Below are positions 48,636 to 59,218 of a stretch of 64,000 nucleotides of DNA, in pieces. This DNA comes from DATCJA01 sp963734635 (lineage in GTDB: Bacteria; Acidobacteriota; Vicinamibacteria; Vicinamibacterales; UBA2999). The notes beneath the pieces are model-generated. The model was given only the letters and a program-made list of their open reading frames with translations, ran no database searches and was not told the DNA's origin. The stretch lies in the NCBI GenBank assembly GCA_963734635.1, contig CAVTIA010000006.1, forward strand, positions 124,001 through 188,000. Direction: 5' to 3'. Numbering within the stretch: position 1 is the stretch's first letter; each line of letters begins with the position of its first letter. The position numbers and the translations under genes are program-made.

Positions 48636-49001
48636 TCAGATCCCGAGCGCATGGCGCGCTGCGATCTGGGCACGACGGCGGCGCCGGTCGATCTCATCCA
48701 GCGTGTCTGAGATGGGCAGTTCCAGTTGCGTGGCATTCCAGGCACGAGCGAGCTCTTCGGCGCGCTCCTGGCGCCGCGCGATCTCCAGACGGAAGCAGTC
48801 AAAGCACAGTGTGCGCGAGGGTTCGACCAGTTCCTCATCGTGGAACCCGTACCGCGCTTCCTTCGCCCTGCATCCGGCGCAGAGCGGCTTGACGCGTCGT
48901 TCTGCGCGCGCCAAGGTCCGTCGCTGACCATGCCGTTGAGAATTCCGTTCGTAGAGATCGCGCTGGCGTTCGTCGGCTCGCCGAAGGGCTCGCGTGCTCA
49001 T
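48636..49001 (-). CDS. Four-cysteine zinc-binding protein of unknown function
   Basis: 121 residues, very basic N-terminus, then CAGCRAKEARYGFHDEELVEPSRTLCFDCFRLEIARRQERAEEL. The two CXXC pairs 25 residues apart suggest a DksA/TraR-like knuckle, but the coiled-coil tip acids of DksA are not seen, so the link is weak. A sigma-54-type site lies 26 bp upstream. Confidence 0.6.
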   Translation of the reverse strand: MSTRALRRADERQRDLYERNSQRHGQRRTLARAERRVKPLCAGCRAKEARYGFHDEELVEPSRTLCFDCFRLEIARRQERAEELARAWNATQLELPISDTLDEIDRRRRRAQIAARHALGI

Positions 49002-49026
49002 TTTCTCTCCCGGAATTCAACACCGA

Positions 49027-49041
49027 GCACGCAGCGTGCCA
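49027..49041 (-). promoter_or_regulatory. Sigma-54-type promoter
   Basis: The minus strand reads TGGCACGCTGCGTGC, full TGGCAC with GG-N10-GC. I saw no clear activator palindrome nearby. The remaining gap to 49371 shows no gene or repeat. Confidence 0.5.
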
Positions 49042-49371
49042 GTCAGGCGCCCGCGGGGTGGACTGTGGCTGTGGACTGAGGAGGATTTCGTAACGGTCGC
49101 GCATTCGCCGCTGCCACTGTCGCCGATGCGTCGAACGTTGTATTGGCTCGTTCTATGCTTCGTGGGCTCGCATCGGTGTGTTCTATCGTGGCGCGCTCGG
49201 CACCGGACGTGCGTCTGGTCACCGGGCACGGTGGATTCGCGAATGACGGTGGCCTCGCAATCGAAAAGGGTCACGCGACCTGACCCGGTCACGACCGGCC
49301 GGGCATCTGCTGATTCAGCGCGACGGCTGTACGTCCGGCATCGTGAGACTGCCGTACGGCACATCAGCGTC

Positions 49372-50235
49372 ATGCTCGACTCGGTCACCGGTGCCACGCC
49401 TACCCTGCTGGCTGCGTGGCTGGCGTCACTTCTTCTCCTCTCGGCGCAATCGCCGATGCTGGGTGTGCTCACGACACTTGGCTTCGGCGGCGCGTTCGTC
49501 GCAGGGCTCGTCGGCGTGGGCGGGGCGGTACTGATGGTGCCCCTGCTGCTGTACGTGCCACCGCTAACAGGACTGCCCCCTCTCGATATTCACGTGGCGT
49601 CGGGGATAACCACCGTACAGGTGGCGGCCGCGGGCCTCACCGGAATGCTGGCGCACCGGCACCTCGGCCATGTGGACGCGGCCATCATTGCTGTCGTGGG
49701 CGCAGCGCTCACCCTCGGGTCGCTCGCGGGAGGATTCATCTCTGCCCGAATTCCCGCCGACATTCTCAGCGCGGTCTTTGCGTCCCTTGCGGCGACTGCC
49801 GCCGGGCTCATGCTGCGCGGGAAGCAGCAGGCGGTGGACGACGGGCGGGAGCGGCTGCGCGCACTCAATCGGCCGCTGGCTGTCGGACTCGGCACGTTCG
49901 TGGGCCTGATCCTCGGACTCATCGGCGCGGGCGGCGGATTCCTGCTCGTGCCGCTGATGGTGTACGCGCTTGGTGTACCTGTGCGCACTGCGGTTGGAAG
50001 CTCATTGGCGATTGTGGCGCTCGGGGGTTTGGGCGGGATGATTGGCAAGGCGGCGTCCCATCAGGTGACGTGGATGTATGCGCTTGCTCTGGTTGTCGGC
50101 GCCCTGCCAGGTGCACACCTCGGCGCTGCGACAAGCCGCCGGCTGTCTCCTGACACGCTCGCACGCATTCTGGGCATTCTCCTCGCGTTCGTAGCCGTCC
50201 AGATGTGGGCCGAGCTTCTCGCGCGACTTTTCTAA
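49372..50235 (+). CDS. TauE/SafE-family anion exporter
   Basis: 287 residues, eight hydrophobic segments in two repeats: GFGGAFVAGLVGVGGAVLMVPLLLY with HVASGITTVQVAAAGLTGMLAHRHLGHVD, and VGLILGLIGAGGGFLLVPLMVYALGVPVRTAVGSSLAIVALGGLGGMIGKA. The GVGG and GAGGG motifs are typical. The family moves sulfite or organosulfonates across the inner membrane. The frame is open far upstream; ATG 49372 was chosen as the first start before the membrane part. Confidence 0.88.
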   Translation: MLDSVTGATPTLLAAWLASLLLLSAQSPMLGVLTTLGFGGAFVAGLVGVGGAVLMVPLLLYVPPLTGLPPLDIHVASGITTVQVAAAGLTGMLAHRHLGHVDAAIIAVVGAALTLGSLAGGFISARIPADILSAVFASLAATAAGLMLRGKQQAVDDGRERLRALNRPLAVGLGTFVGLILGLIGAGGGFLLVPLMVYALGVPVRTAVGSSLAIVALGGLGGMIGKAASHQVTWMYALALVVGALPGAHLGAATSRRLSPDTLARILGILLAFVAVQMWAELLARLF

Positions 50236-50432
50236 GGAGCGACGCAACCTCTGCCAGGACCACACGTGGACGTGTCACGGTGAAACCGTTTCTCGGTCGC
50301 GCGCCTATCGACCATGCCGATCTACCGCATGCTACGAGGTCGATGGGTCTCCCGATCCCGGACACCGCGGTTGCCGAGACGTGGAAACTACGGGTTGAAG
50401 ACTCGTAAGTCCCGGTTCTCAGCGATCGCGAC

Positions 50433-51060
50433 TCAATCGGGCACGATGTGCTGTTTGATGGCGAATCGAATGAGATCGGCGGTGTTTTCCAGGTGCAGCA
50501 GCTGCATCAGGTGGGTCTTGTGATCCTCCACCGAGCCGATGGAGATGTCGAGCTCGGCGGCGATTTCTTTCATGTGCTTCCCTTGAGCCAGCAGCCGCAA
50601 GACCTCGCGCTGGCGAGCCGTGAGCTCGCGCTCGGCCTGCGTCGTCGACGCCGTCAGCTTGAGCACGTCGCCTGTGATGAATGGGGTCAGGTACGTTCGA
50701 CCGCCCATCACCGCCCTGATCGCATCGAGAAGCTCCTCGCCGGCGGCGGGCTTGAGCACATAGCCGGCGGCGCCGGCCCGCATCGCCTCAGCCGCGAGCG
50801 ACGGTTCCGCAATGGACGGTCGTGAAGATGAACCGCGCCGAGGAGTGCTCGGCCTTGAGTTGCCGCATGGCATCGATGCCGCTCATGCCGGGCATCGTGA
50901 TATCGGAGACGACGATGTCGGGGCGCAGGCGACGGGCCTGCTCGACGAGGCGTTGACCGTCGGTGACTTGTGCGACGAGATCGGCCACCTCGTCGATGAG
51001 GCGAGCGAGAGCGTCAGCAACCATGGCGTGATCGTCAGCGAGGAGCACTCGTGGTCGCAT
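50433..51060 (-). CDS. NarL/LuxR-type response regulator, frame broken near 50815
   Basis: About 209 residues. Receiver domain: RVLLADDHAMVADALARLIDE, phosphorylated Asp in PDIVVSDITMPGMSG, then after the break LAAEAMRAGAAGYVLKPAAGEELLDAI. Helix-turn-helix: ELTARQREVLRLLAQGKHMKEIAAELDISIGSVEDHKTHLMQLL. AAAAGGAGT precedes the ATG. It lies 74 bp after the MASE1 kinase on the same strand and is its likely partner. Confidence 0.9.
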
Positions 51061-51134
51061 ACGGACTCCTTTTGAGCGACCGATTACGGAGGATTGTAAC
51101 CATCCTGCCCGGCGTGGCCCGCCTGTCCTGGGTT

Positions 51135-52736
51135 TCAGAGCAAATGCGTCTCTCCTGAAGGAAGGGTGACCACAATGCGGGTGCCGCTGTCGGGCGCGGT
51201 GGTCACGTCGAGCACGCCGCCCAACATGCGCACGCGTTCGCGCAGGCTGACCAGACCCAGACCCGATCGACGCGAGGTCACTGTTGGGTCGAACCCGCGG
51301 CCATCATCGGTGACCTCCAACAGGAGATGGCCGTTCCGCTGATCGAGCGAGACAGTGACCTGCCGAGCCTGAGCGTGCGCCGCCACGTTGCGCAAGGCTT
51401 CCTGCGCCACGCGGTAGAGGCACAACCCCACCGCGTCTGACACGTCCCGCCACGCGTCGGACACGTCGAACCGCACGCCCACGCCGCTCTCCTCGCTGAA
51501 CTCGTGGCATCGTTCCCGCAGCGCCTGCACCAGGCCGAGATGTTCGAGCGCGCTCGGGTGGAGGTCGTGCGAGAGGTGGCGAAGGTCCGTGGACAGTTGC
51601 ATTGCTTGCTGCTGCAGATCCGCCAGCGTTTTTCCGGCTGGACTCGAGGCATCAGGAATCTGCCGTTTCGCGCGGCTCAAGGCAATGGCGAACGAGGCGA
51701 CCCGCTGGCCGATGTCGTCGTGGAGGTCGCGCGCGATCCGCGCCCGTTCGCCTTCCTGCGCGGAGATGAGCTGGCCGGCCAACTGTCGCACGTCGTGAAA
51801 GCTGGCGCGCAATGCATCCGCGATTCGACGCCGTTCCTCGAGGAGCACGGACAGCAACATCAGCGGGACCGACACGGTCATCAGAAAGATCTGCAATGAG
51901 CGTGAGTTCTCGACCGGCGACTGGATGACGAAGGGCCCTCGCCCGGCAATCGCATTCGAGAGCGAGAGGAAGGCCACCACGAGGAGAGACGCACACAAGC
52001 CGCTCAACCCGAAACGAACAGCGGCCCATAGCAGCAGTGGCAGCGGCGCATAGAGCAGCGCCGGGTCACTGCCCTCCTGGCCGAACACGGCGATGGAGAC
52101 GAGGAGAAGCCCGATCTGCAGCAGACCGAATTCCAGATAGCGTCGCAGGGGCGCTTCGCGGATCGCCCGGAACCAGTCCGCATCTGCCTGGAGGATCAAC
52201 GGAGTGATGGAGAGGATTGCGAACGGATTCGCAAGAAACCGGAGACGCCACGTGGACCAGAAATCGGCGGCCCATCCAGTCAGGATGAACAGGTATGCGG
52301 CGACGACCGCGGCGAGTCCCGGAGCAGCGATGGCCGCGAGCACCATGAACGCGGTCATGCTCCGAAGGTTGTCCAGCCGCTGCGGCGGTTCGCTGACAAA
52401 GCGCACCGCGGCCGCGCCGGCCACCGCCTGGACCGAATTGCCGAAAGCCTGACTCAGCATCATCGGCACGGGGACACCCGTCTGGAAAATGCTGACCAGG
52501 TGCAGATGCGTAGGGAAGACGGCGAGGATGTAGATCCACCACGTCCGGACCGGCGAGAGAAGCAGTGCCGCCAGTAGTATGGCGTTGGAGGGCCACAGAA
52601 TCGCGATATTGGACGAGGGAAAGATGAGCCTGATGCCGATGACGCCCCCAAGATAATAGCCGGCGCACGTCATCAGAATCCCGAGAACCGGGAGACCCTT
52701 CGAGGCGTGCGCGAGATTAGTAGCACCGGTCTTCAA
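51135..52736 (-). CDS. MASE1-domain sensor histidine kinase
   Basis: 533 residues. Eight or so membrane segments of the MASE1 sensor (GVIGIRLIFPSSNIAILWPSNAILLAALLLSP) are followed by the HisKA_3 dimerisation box ERARIARDLHDDIGQRVASFAIALSRAK (phospho-His in DLHDDIG) and an ATPase domain (YRVAQEALRNVAAHAQARQVTVSL, DDGRGFDP, GLGLVSLRERVRMLGG). The TTG start at 52736 overlaps the stop of the preceding receptor gene, so receptor, kinase and regulator may form one transcript. Confidence 0.9.
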   Translation of the reverse strand: MKTGATNLAHASKGLPVLGILMTCAGYYLGGVIGIRLIFPSSNIAILWPSNAILLAALLLSPVRTWWIYILAVFPTHLHLVSIFQTGVPVPMMLSQAFGNSVQAVAGAAAVRFVSEPPQRLDNLRSMTAFMVLAAIAAPGLAAVVAAYLFILTGWAADFWSTWRLRFLANPFAILSITPLILQADADWFRAIREAPLRRYLEFGLLQIGLLLVSIAVFGQEGSDPALLYAPLPLLLWAAVRFGLSGLCASLLVVAFLSLSNAIAGRGPFVIQSPVENSRSLQIFLMTVSVPLMLLSVLLEERRRIADALRASFHDVRQLAGQLISAQEGERARIARDLHDDIGQRVASFAIALSRAKRQIPDASSPAGKTLADLQQQAMQLSTDLRHLSHDLHPSALEHLGLVQALRERCHEFSEESGVGVRFDVSDAWRDVSDAVGLCLYRVAQEALRNVAAHAQARQVTVSLDQRNGHLLLEVTDDGRGFDPTVTSRRSGLGLVSLRERVRMLGGVLDVTTAPDSGTRIVVTLPSGETHLL

Positions 52737-55700
52737 AAACTCACCTTGAGCGCGAGCTGCACCTGCCTTGACGAGCCGGAATCACCGGTTGGGAATCGTG
52801 TGCTCGTGATCTTGCCGAAATCGACGCTGCCGACCACGTTGCCTGGCTGACCGAAGTTCGGGTGGTTGAAGAGATCGAAGATCTCCGCCCGTAACTCTAT
52901 GTCCAGCTTTGCGCCGATGCGCGTGCGCTTGCTGAGCGACAGGTCGACGGTGTGAAAGCCTGGTCCGATGATCACGTTGCGTCCGACGTTGCCGAAGCGG
53001 GGGACCGCCGTGAACACCGACGTGTCGAACCAGCGGTCGACCTCGCCGAGGATACGGATGGGGCCTGCCACGTCCGGTCGCACCGTGTTGGGGACGCCGT
53101 TGAGCGTACTGTTGCTCGTCACGATGTTGACCGGGTTTCCGCTCTGTGCCTGCACGATCGCCGCGAGCTGCCAGCCCTCGACCAGCTGATGCCCTGTGAA
53201 CGGCAACTCGTACATCCCGCTCCACACGAAACGATGACGCACGTCGTAGTCGGACAACCCGCGGTCGCCGCGCACGTCGTAGCTGTCCTGCAGAACCACG
53301 CCCTGCGTGCTCAGCGAATTGTAGTCCAGTGACTTCGACCAGGTGTACGACGCGCTGAACTGGAGGCCCCGCGACAGCCGTTTGTTCGCCGACAGCCACA
53401 GCGCGTGGTAGCTCGATTGGCCCGTACTCTCGACCTGCGTGATGTTGCCGAGCGGTGTGCCAGGCAGGATTGGACTCGACTCCGAGAGCGCGGCGAACGG
53501 GCGCACACCATCGACCGGCTGGTTGATGTTGCGCGAGAGTATCAGATGCCTCCCTGTGGACCCGATGTAGCCGGCCATCGCCGCGAGCGTGCCGGTCAGC
53601 TCGCGCTGTATGTTCAGGTTCCATGACTGCAGCGAGGCGTTGTTGAATCCATGGTCGGTCGTCTGGGGCGCGAGTGCGGCGTCGCGCGCCAGATTGATCG
53701 CCTCGTCCAATCTGATTGGCCCGGAGAAGCTGAGTGGCGTCGCGAACGGCGGGTTCGCGGTCGTGCCCCTCACCACGTTGGTCATCGGCTGGTCGACGAG
53801 GAGCGCGTACGCGCCGCGCACCACTGTCTTGGCGTCTCCAAACGGGTCCCACACGAAGCCGACCCGCGGTTGAAAGTTCTTGTTGTTCTGATGGTAGATC
53901 TCGTCGGTGTGAACACCGACCCGCAGCAGTGAAGCAGTCTGCGAATCGAAGACGACGAAGCGATCGTCTCCACTCGGTCGGCGTCATGTTCCAGTCGTAG
54001 CGCAGACCGAGCTCGAGGGTGAGGTTCCGCCGCCACGCGATGTTGTCTTGCACGAACAGCCCCAAGGCGCCCTGGCGGATACGGCTCGTGCGGCGCCCGA
54101 GCGTCACGCTGAACGCGTTCGCCGTGCCGGCCAGGAACGCGGCGACATCGGGGAAGTTGAACAGACCTGTGCCGACCGCGAAGTTGTCGTTGAAGAACTG
54201 CCGAAACTCGCCGCCGATCTTGAGCGAGTGGCTGCCACGCAGGTGGCTCAGCGTGTCGGACACGACCGCCGTCGTGTCGGTGCGCCCGATCGGGAAGTTG
54301 GCTGGCCCGCCGAAGTTCAACGCGCCGCCAGCGATGTTGAGCTGCGGCAGTCCGATCGCCTGGTTGATGCCGTTGTTGATGCCGAAATCGGCTGGATTGA
54401 GTGTCCGGCTGGGCGTGTTGTAGCCGAACAGGCGGTTGACGCCCACACGCGCCTGGTTCACAAGGCCCGATCCGAACGTGCGCGTTTCGTTCAGCGTGAA
54501 GATCTGCCGCCGTCCGCCGCGGGCGCTGCCGAAACCGGGAATGGTGTTGCCGAACCGGGTGGGCTCGTCGGCGAAGTCGGTCTGCATCGCGTAATAACCA
54601 TGGAGCCGGTCGCGCGATCCGAGATTATGGCTGACGTCGAGCGTCCACTGATCGTTCTCCACCGGGGCATCGGCGTGTCCGACGAACCGAGACGTGCCCG
54701 CCTCATCGATGAAGTTTGCACGTGGCACGAGCGCGACCAGCTTCGCGATCGCGGCGTCGGTGACAGAGGCACGTTCCGCCTCGCTCAGGACGAGGCTGTT
54801 GACGTCGAGCCCCTGTCGCTGTCGCAGGCCCTGATAACTGACGAAGAAAAACGTCCTGTTTCTGATCAGCGGCCCCCCGAGGCTGCCGCCGAACTGGTGG
54901 CGCTTGAAGGGGGGCGGATCCGGCGAGGTGAAGGTGAAGAAGTTGCGTGCATCCAAGGCGTCGTTGCGCAGGAACTCGAACAGCTCCCCACGGAACGTAT
55001 TGGTGCCCGAGCGCGTCGCGATGTTCACGATTGCGCCGGAGGTGAAACCGTATTCGGCGCTGAAGGTCGAGTTCTCGACCTTGAACTCTTGCACAGTGCT
55101 GATCGAGGGCTGGAAGGCGATCGTGCCGAACGTCAGATTGTTCAGCGTGATGCCGTTGATCATGAAATTGACGGCTTCCTCGCGGTTGCCGGCGGTGTTG
55201 AACGTCAATCTTCCCAGACCGCGCACGGGTTGAGAGGAGAAACCGCTCTGCGGCGGCGTGACCGACCCCGGCACGAGGATGCCCAGCTCCATGAACTGCC
55301 GCCCGTTGAGCGGGATCTCCTGCACGGTCTGGTCGGTCACCACGTGACCAACTGAGATGGTAGCGCGGTCGATCAGCGGGGCGCCCGCCGCCACGACCAC
55401 CGTTTCCGCCACACCACCGGGCTCCAGCCGGAAGTCCTGAACCCGCGTTTGCCCGACCTCGAGGATCAAGTCAGAATTGACCTCCGTCCGGAAGCCAGAG
55501 GCCTGCGCCTCCACCCGGTACGTGCCCACGGGCAGGGCCGCAATCAGGTAGGCGCCGTCCCGATCCGAGCGCACGGTCCGCTCGAAACCGGACGACTCGT
55601 GGCGCACGGTGATCGTGGCGCCCTGGACGACCGCACCGGATGCATCCAGCACGTGGCCCTGGAGCGTTGCGGTCGACTGGGCAACGGCAGGCACCGGGAC

Positions 55701-55826
55701 GAGCGCGAGCAGAAGCAGGTACGGCAGATATTGTCCCCAACGAAGTGGATCACCCTGTGATCCGCAAGAGCGTCGGCTCGTCGCATTTTTCTCGAATTCA
55801 CGCCGCAGATTCCAGCCGGTGTTCAT
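52733..55826 (-). CDS. Oar-like TonB-dependent receptor, frame broken near 53965
   Basis: About 1030 residues. Signal peptide ending VPAVAQ, carboxypeptidase-regulatory-like domain (ATLQGHVLDASGAVVQGATITVRHESSG), plug (VQEIPLNGRQFMELGILVPGS) and a large barrel (NTFRGELFEFLRNDALDARNFF, HQFGGSLGGPLIRNRTFFFVSYQGLRQRQG). After the break FVVFDSQTASLLRVGVHTDEIYHQNNKNFQPRVGFVWDPFGD restores the family text; the end is FNHPNFGQPGN and LALKVSF. Such giant receptors are abundant in Acidobacteriota. The ligand is unknown. Confidence 0.9.
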
Positions 55827-55889
55827 ATGCAGGCGACCCTACATCGGCGTCGTGATCACTCGGCAGCCGACTGGCAACTGAAGGCGATG

Positions 55890-55907
55890 TGAAGCGTCGC
55901 CGCTTCA
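55890..55907. other. Short hairpin in the gap upstream of the Oar-like receptor
   Basis: TGAAGCG pairs with CGCTTCA across four bases. No T-run follows on the minus strand, so it is not a standard terminator. Nothing else was seen in the gap 55827-56085. Confidence 0.4.
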
Positions 55908-56085
55908 GCTCGTGGTCGATCCGGGATGCCCGGTCCGAAGCTCGCGTTGGGGGCGTCCTCAATTGTAATGACGGACCCACTCCGAAAGCACGCGACGGAT
56001 GTGCCGCTCGTGGGCGTGGAATTACCTCAATCCAGACATACATCGCGAAAGGCGCATTCGCGAATCGAGGGACAGATCTCCGACC

Positions 56086-58772
56086 TCAGTACTCGACTCG
56101 CCGCGTTCGCCGCGCCGGTACGTGCCGTTCCACACGAATCCTCGCATCGAGCGCGCACGCTCCTGACCGCAGGACCTTGACTGGATTCAAATCGAGTTCG
56201 TGGATTTCTGGACACTCGGTCAGAAGGGCCGAGACGCGCAGGACCACGTCTCGCAAGGCGTCCTCGTCTACTGGTGGTGCGCCGCGATACCCGCGCAGCA
56301 ACCGGACGCCTTTGAGTTCATTGATCATGTCGATCGCGTCCTCGGACGTAATCGGATGGAGTCTGAACACCGAATCGTGAAGGAGGTCCACGAGAACACC
56401 GCCGGTGCCGCAGGCGATGAGTGGCCCGAATGTCTCATCGTGCACGGCTCCGACGAGCATCTCGACTCCGCCGGGGACCATCCGTTGGACGACGAGGCCG
56501 GCAAGCTCTCCGCGAAACCGTTGCTCGAAATCTTCTGCCGCCCCACGGACAGCGCTCGCATCGGCAAGGTCAAGCCGCACCGCCTGCCGTTCCGTCTTGT
56601 GCAGCATCGCAGGTCCGATGGCTTTGAGCGCGACAGGGAATCCCACACTCTCCGCCGCAGTCACCGCATCGTCGGCGTTGCGGGCCAGACGCATCGGCGC
56701 GGCCTGTATTCCTATCGCCTCCAATAGCGACTGCGTTTCCTCAGGCGTCAGCCAGCCACCACCCCGCCGAAGGGCGACATCGACGATGCGCGTTGCGTCG
56801 TTCCGATTGAAGCGTTCGAGCACCGGCACGATACCAACCGGTCTCCTTTTCCACTCGCCATAGGACGCTACTCGTGCGAGCGCATTCACCGCGGACTCCG
56901 GGAACGCGTAGCACGGGATACCAGACAGATTTGCGGGGGCTCCGGCCGAGCGCATGAATATCCCCGCGACAGGCTTCGCTTTGACGTCGGCCGCGGCCGC
57001 AGCAATTGCACCAGCCACCGCCTCCGCTTCGGTGACGAAAGGCGGGATGAAGATCGCGAGCACACTGTCCACGGTTTCGTCGCGCAACAGCACCGACAGT
57101 GCGCGGCGATAGTGCTCTGCCGGAGCGGACGCCAGCATGTCAACGGGATTGCCGACGCTTGCAGCCTTCGGAAGAAATGTTCGCAGTTCGCTGCGGGTTT
57201 GTTCGGTCAGCGCAGCGATCTCGAGGCCGCGCGCTTCACATGCGTCTGCGGCGAGAATGCCGGGGCCGCCCGCGTTCGTCAGGATTGCGACACGCCGGCC
57301 GCGCGGAAGCGGCTGGTTGGCGAGCAGACTGGCGACATCGAACAGTTCCTCGAGCGTGTCTGTGCGGATGATGCCCGCCTGATGGAACAGAGCATCGACG
57401 ACGGTGTCATCGGTTGCCAGGGCTCCCGTATGGGACGACCCTGCCCTTGCGCCTGCCTTGGAGCGTCCCGCCTTGACCGCAACGATTGGCTTCACGCGGC
57501 CGACGCGCCGCGCGATCTCGCCGAACTTCTTTGGATTCCCGAAGCTCTCCAGATACAGCAGGATGACTGTCGTTCGCGGGTCTTCGGCCCAGTACTGAAT
57601 CAGATCGTTGCCCGAGACGTCCATCTTGTTGCCAACCGACACGAAGCTCGAAATGCCGATGTTGAGACGGCGGGCATAGTCGAGAATTGCGAGACCAAGC
57701 GCGCCGCTCTGCGTGGACATCGCGACGCCGCCGGCTGGTGGATAGACGGGCGAGAACGTTGCGTTCAGGCGGACTGACGGGTCCGTATTCAGGAGTCCCA
57801 TGCAGTTGGGACCGATGACCCGACAACCCGCTGACCGGACTTTGTCGAGCAGAATGATTTCCTTCTTCAGTCCCTCGCTTCCGGTCTCTCGGAACCCGGC
57901 GCTGATGATACAGAGTGCCCTGACGCCCTTGGCCAGACACTCGTCAACGGCATCGAGCACCGCGGACGAGGGAACGACAATGATCGCCAGGTCCACATCA
58001 TCCGGAATATCGAGCACGCGGCTGTAAGCGCGCAGACCCTGGACATCGTCGGCCGATGGATGAACGGGTATCACTTTCCCAGTGAACCCTGACGCCTGCA
58101 GGTTGTGGAGAATCTCAGCGCCAATCTTGCCACGCTGCCGATTCGCACCAATCACCGCCACGGTTCGAGGCTCGAAGAACGGCTTCATCGACGCGGTGGC
58201 GGCCACTTGCGAACGCTGCGCTGCTCTCTCGAGATGATCGAGCGTCGGTTCGAGCGAGAGCTCGATGTGGATGACGCCGTCGCTGATGTGTCGCGAAGCC
58301 CGATAGCCGGAATCGAGGAAGCACTCCATCATCCTGTCATTGCCGTCCAGCACGTATGCATCGAAGACACGAACGCCGGCGGGACGTGCCAGGTCGGCAA
58401 GCCGTTCGAGCACCCGGGTTCCGATGCCGCGCCCCTGGAGTCGATCGGCAATCGCAAATGCAACCTCCGCGCGTTGGCGGTCGATCGTGTCCAGGTAGTA
58501 CCCGCAAAGGCGACGACGGAATTGCCGACCTCGCCAACGAGAGCGGCTCCCTCCGAGCTCCGAGGTACTAAACGCTTCACTGCCTCGGCATTTGGACACG
58601 CCATACTGAAGAAGCGGTAGTAGCGGCTGACGGGCGAGAGCGCCTCGAAGAACGCGCATAGCGCGGCCACGTCCACCGCTGTGGCGGGTCGAAGGGCGAG
58701 CGTAGACCCGTCACGCAGCACTATGTCGAAGGGCAGGCTGTCCGCGTCCTCGGTCGTCTGCACGTTCACCAT
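56086..58772 (-). CDS. GNAT acetyltransferase fused to ADP-forming acyl-CoA synthetase (Pat-like), frame broken near 58500
   Basis: About 895 residues. The N-terminal GNAT domain (ATAVDVAALCAFFEALSPVSRYYRFF, then AIADRLQGRGIGTRVLERLADLA) is followed by a CoA-binding domain (VAVIGANRQRGKIGAEILHNLQ, GPNCMGLLNT), a ligase domain with SSHTGALA (phospho-His) and a C-terminal ATP-grasp (GFPVALKAIGPAMLHKTERQAVRLDL, VQRMVPGGVEMLVGAVHD). In related Pat proteins this fusion acetylates acyl-CoA synthetases; an ADP-forming ligase activity is an alternative. Whether the ligase part is active is not clear from sequence. Confidence 0.88.
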
Positions 58773-58792
58773 TCCTCAAGGTCGCCCACTGC

Positions 58793-58806
58793 ATCCCGTA
58801 CGCCGA
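58793..58806 (-). promoter_or_regulatory. Possible sigma-54-type promoter of the acetyltransferase fusion
   Basis: The minus strand reads GGCGTACGGGATGC, GG-N10-GC only partly matching; 21 bp before the start at 58772 and 63 bp from the palindrome centre. Confidence 0.35.
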
Positions 58807-58860
58807 TTGTATTCAGGTGCGGCGCGCCGTTCACGAAACGTCCGCGGAATCTTCGCCATG

Positions 58861-58878
58861 CTGCGAAATATCTCGCAG
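58861..58878. promoter_or_regulatory. Candidate activator palindrome, central between divergent promoters
   Basis: CTGCGAAATATCTCGCAG, symmetrical over 18 bases with one mismatched pair. The -24 elements on either side are almost equally distant (63 and 61 bp). Confidence 0.6.
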
Positions 58879-58928
58879 CTTCGCGGTCGCACACCCGCTA
58901 TTTTCCACGCCGTTCTGCGAGATGACCG

Positions 58929-58943
58929 TGGAATCAGGATTGC
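58929..58943 (+). promoter_or_regulatory. Sigma-54-type promoter of a small gene
   Basis: TGGAATCAGGATTGC, GG-N10-GC with TTGC, 62 bp before the ATG at 59005. Confidence 0.5.
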
Positions 58944-59004
58944 GTCATACCGAGTCGAGTGCCAGTCGAATGCGTCGAGCCGAATCGACAGATGGAGGAA
59001 TGCA

Positions 59005-59199
59005 ATGGCCACCGCGACTCTGATTGACACCGACAGGACCATCACGGCCGGCGTTCGGCCGGAGCGCGCCGACGGCCGTCAACCCACGCGGAGTCAGGTG
59101 CTTGACCTGGCCGGCGAACGCGATCGGGAGCCTCAGCTCAACGCGAAGAAGCCGCAACGACTGACGCTGATTCGCCCAGCTTTCCCCCGGTATCGGTAG
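59005..59199 (+). CDS. Small unrecognised protein
   Basis: Sixty-four residues: MATATLIDTDRTITAGVRPERADG, ending PQRLTLIRPAFPRYR. Polar and basic, without Cys or membrane segment. It rests on a strong ribosome-binding site (GATGGAGGAATGCA) and the promoter and palindrome upstream. It might be a short regulatory or intrinsically disordered protein; no family is known to me. Confidence 0.5.
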   Translation: MATATLIDTDRTITAGVRPERADGRQPTRSQVLDLAGERDREPQLNAKKPQRLTLIRPAFPRYR

Positions 59200-59218
59200 G
59201 CGCACCGAACTTCGGGCC

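Noticed and set aside
54048..55355. A 435-codon plus-strand open frame
   Set aside because: Antisense shadow of the Oar-like receptor; no recognisable motif.
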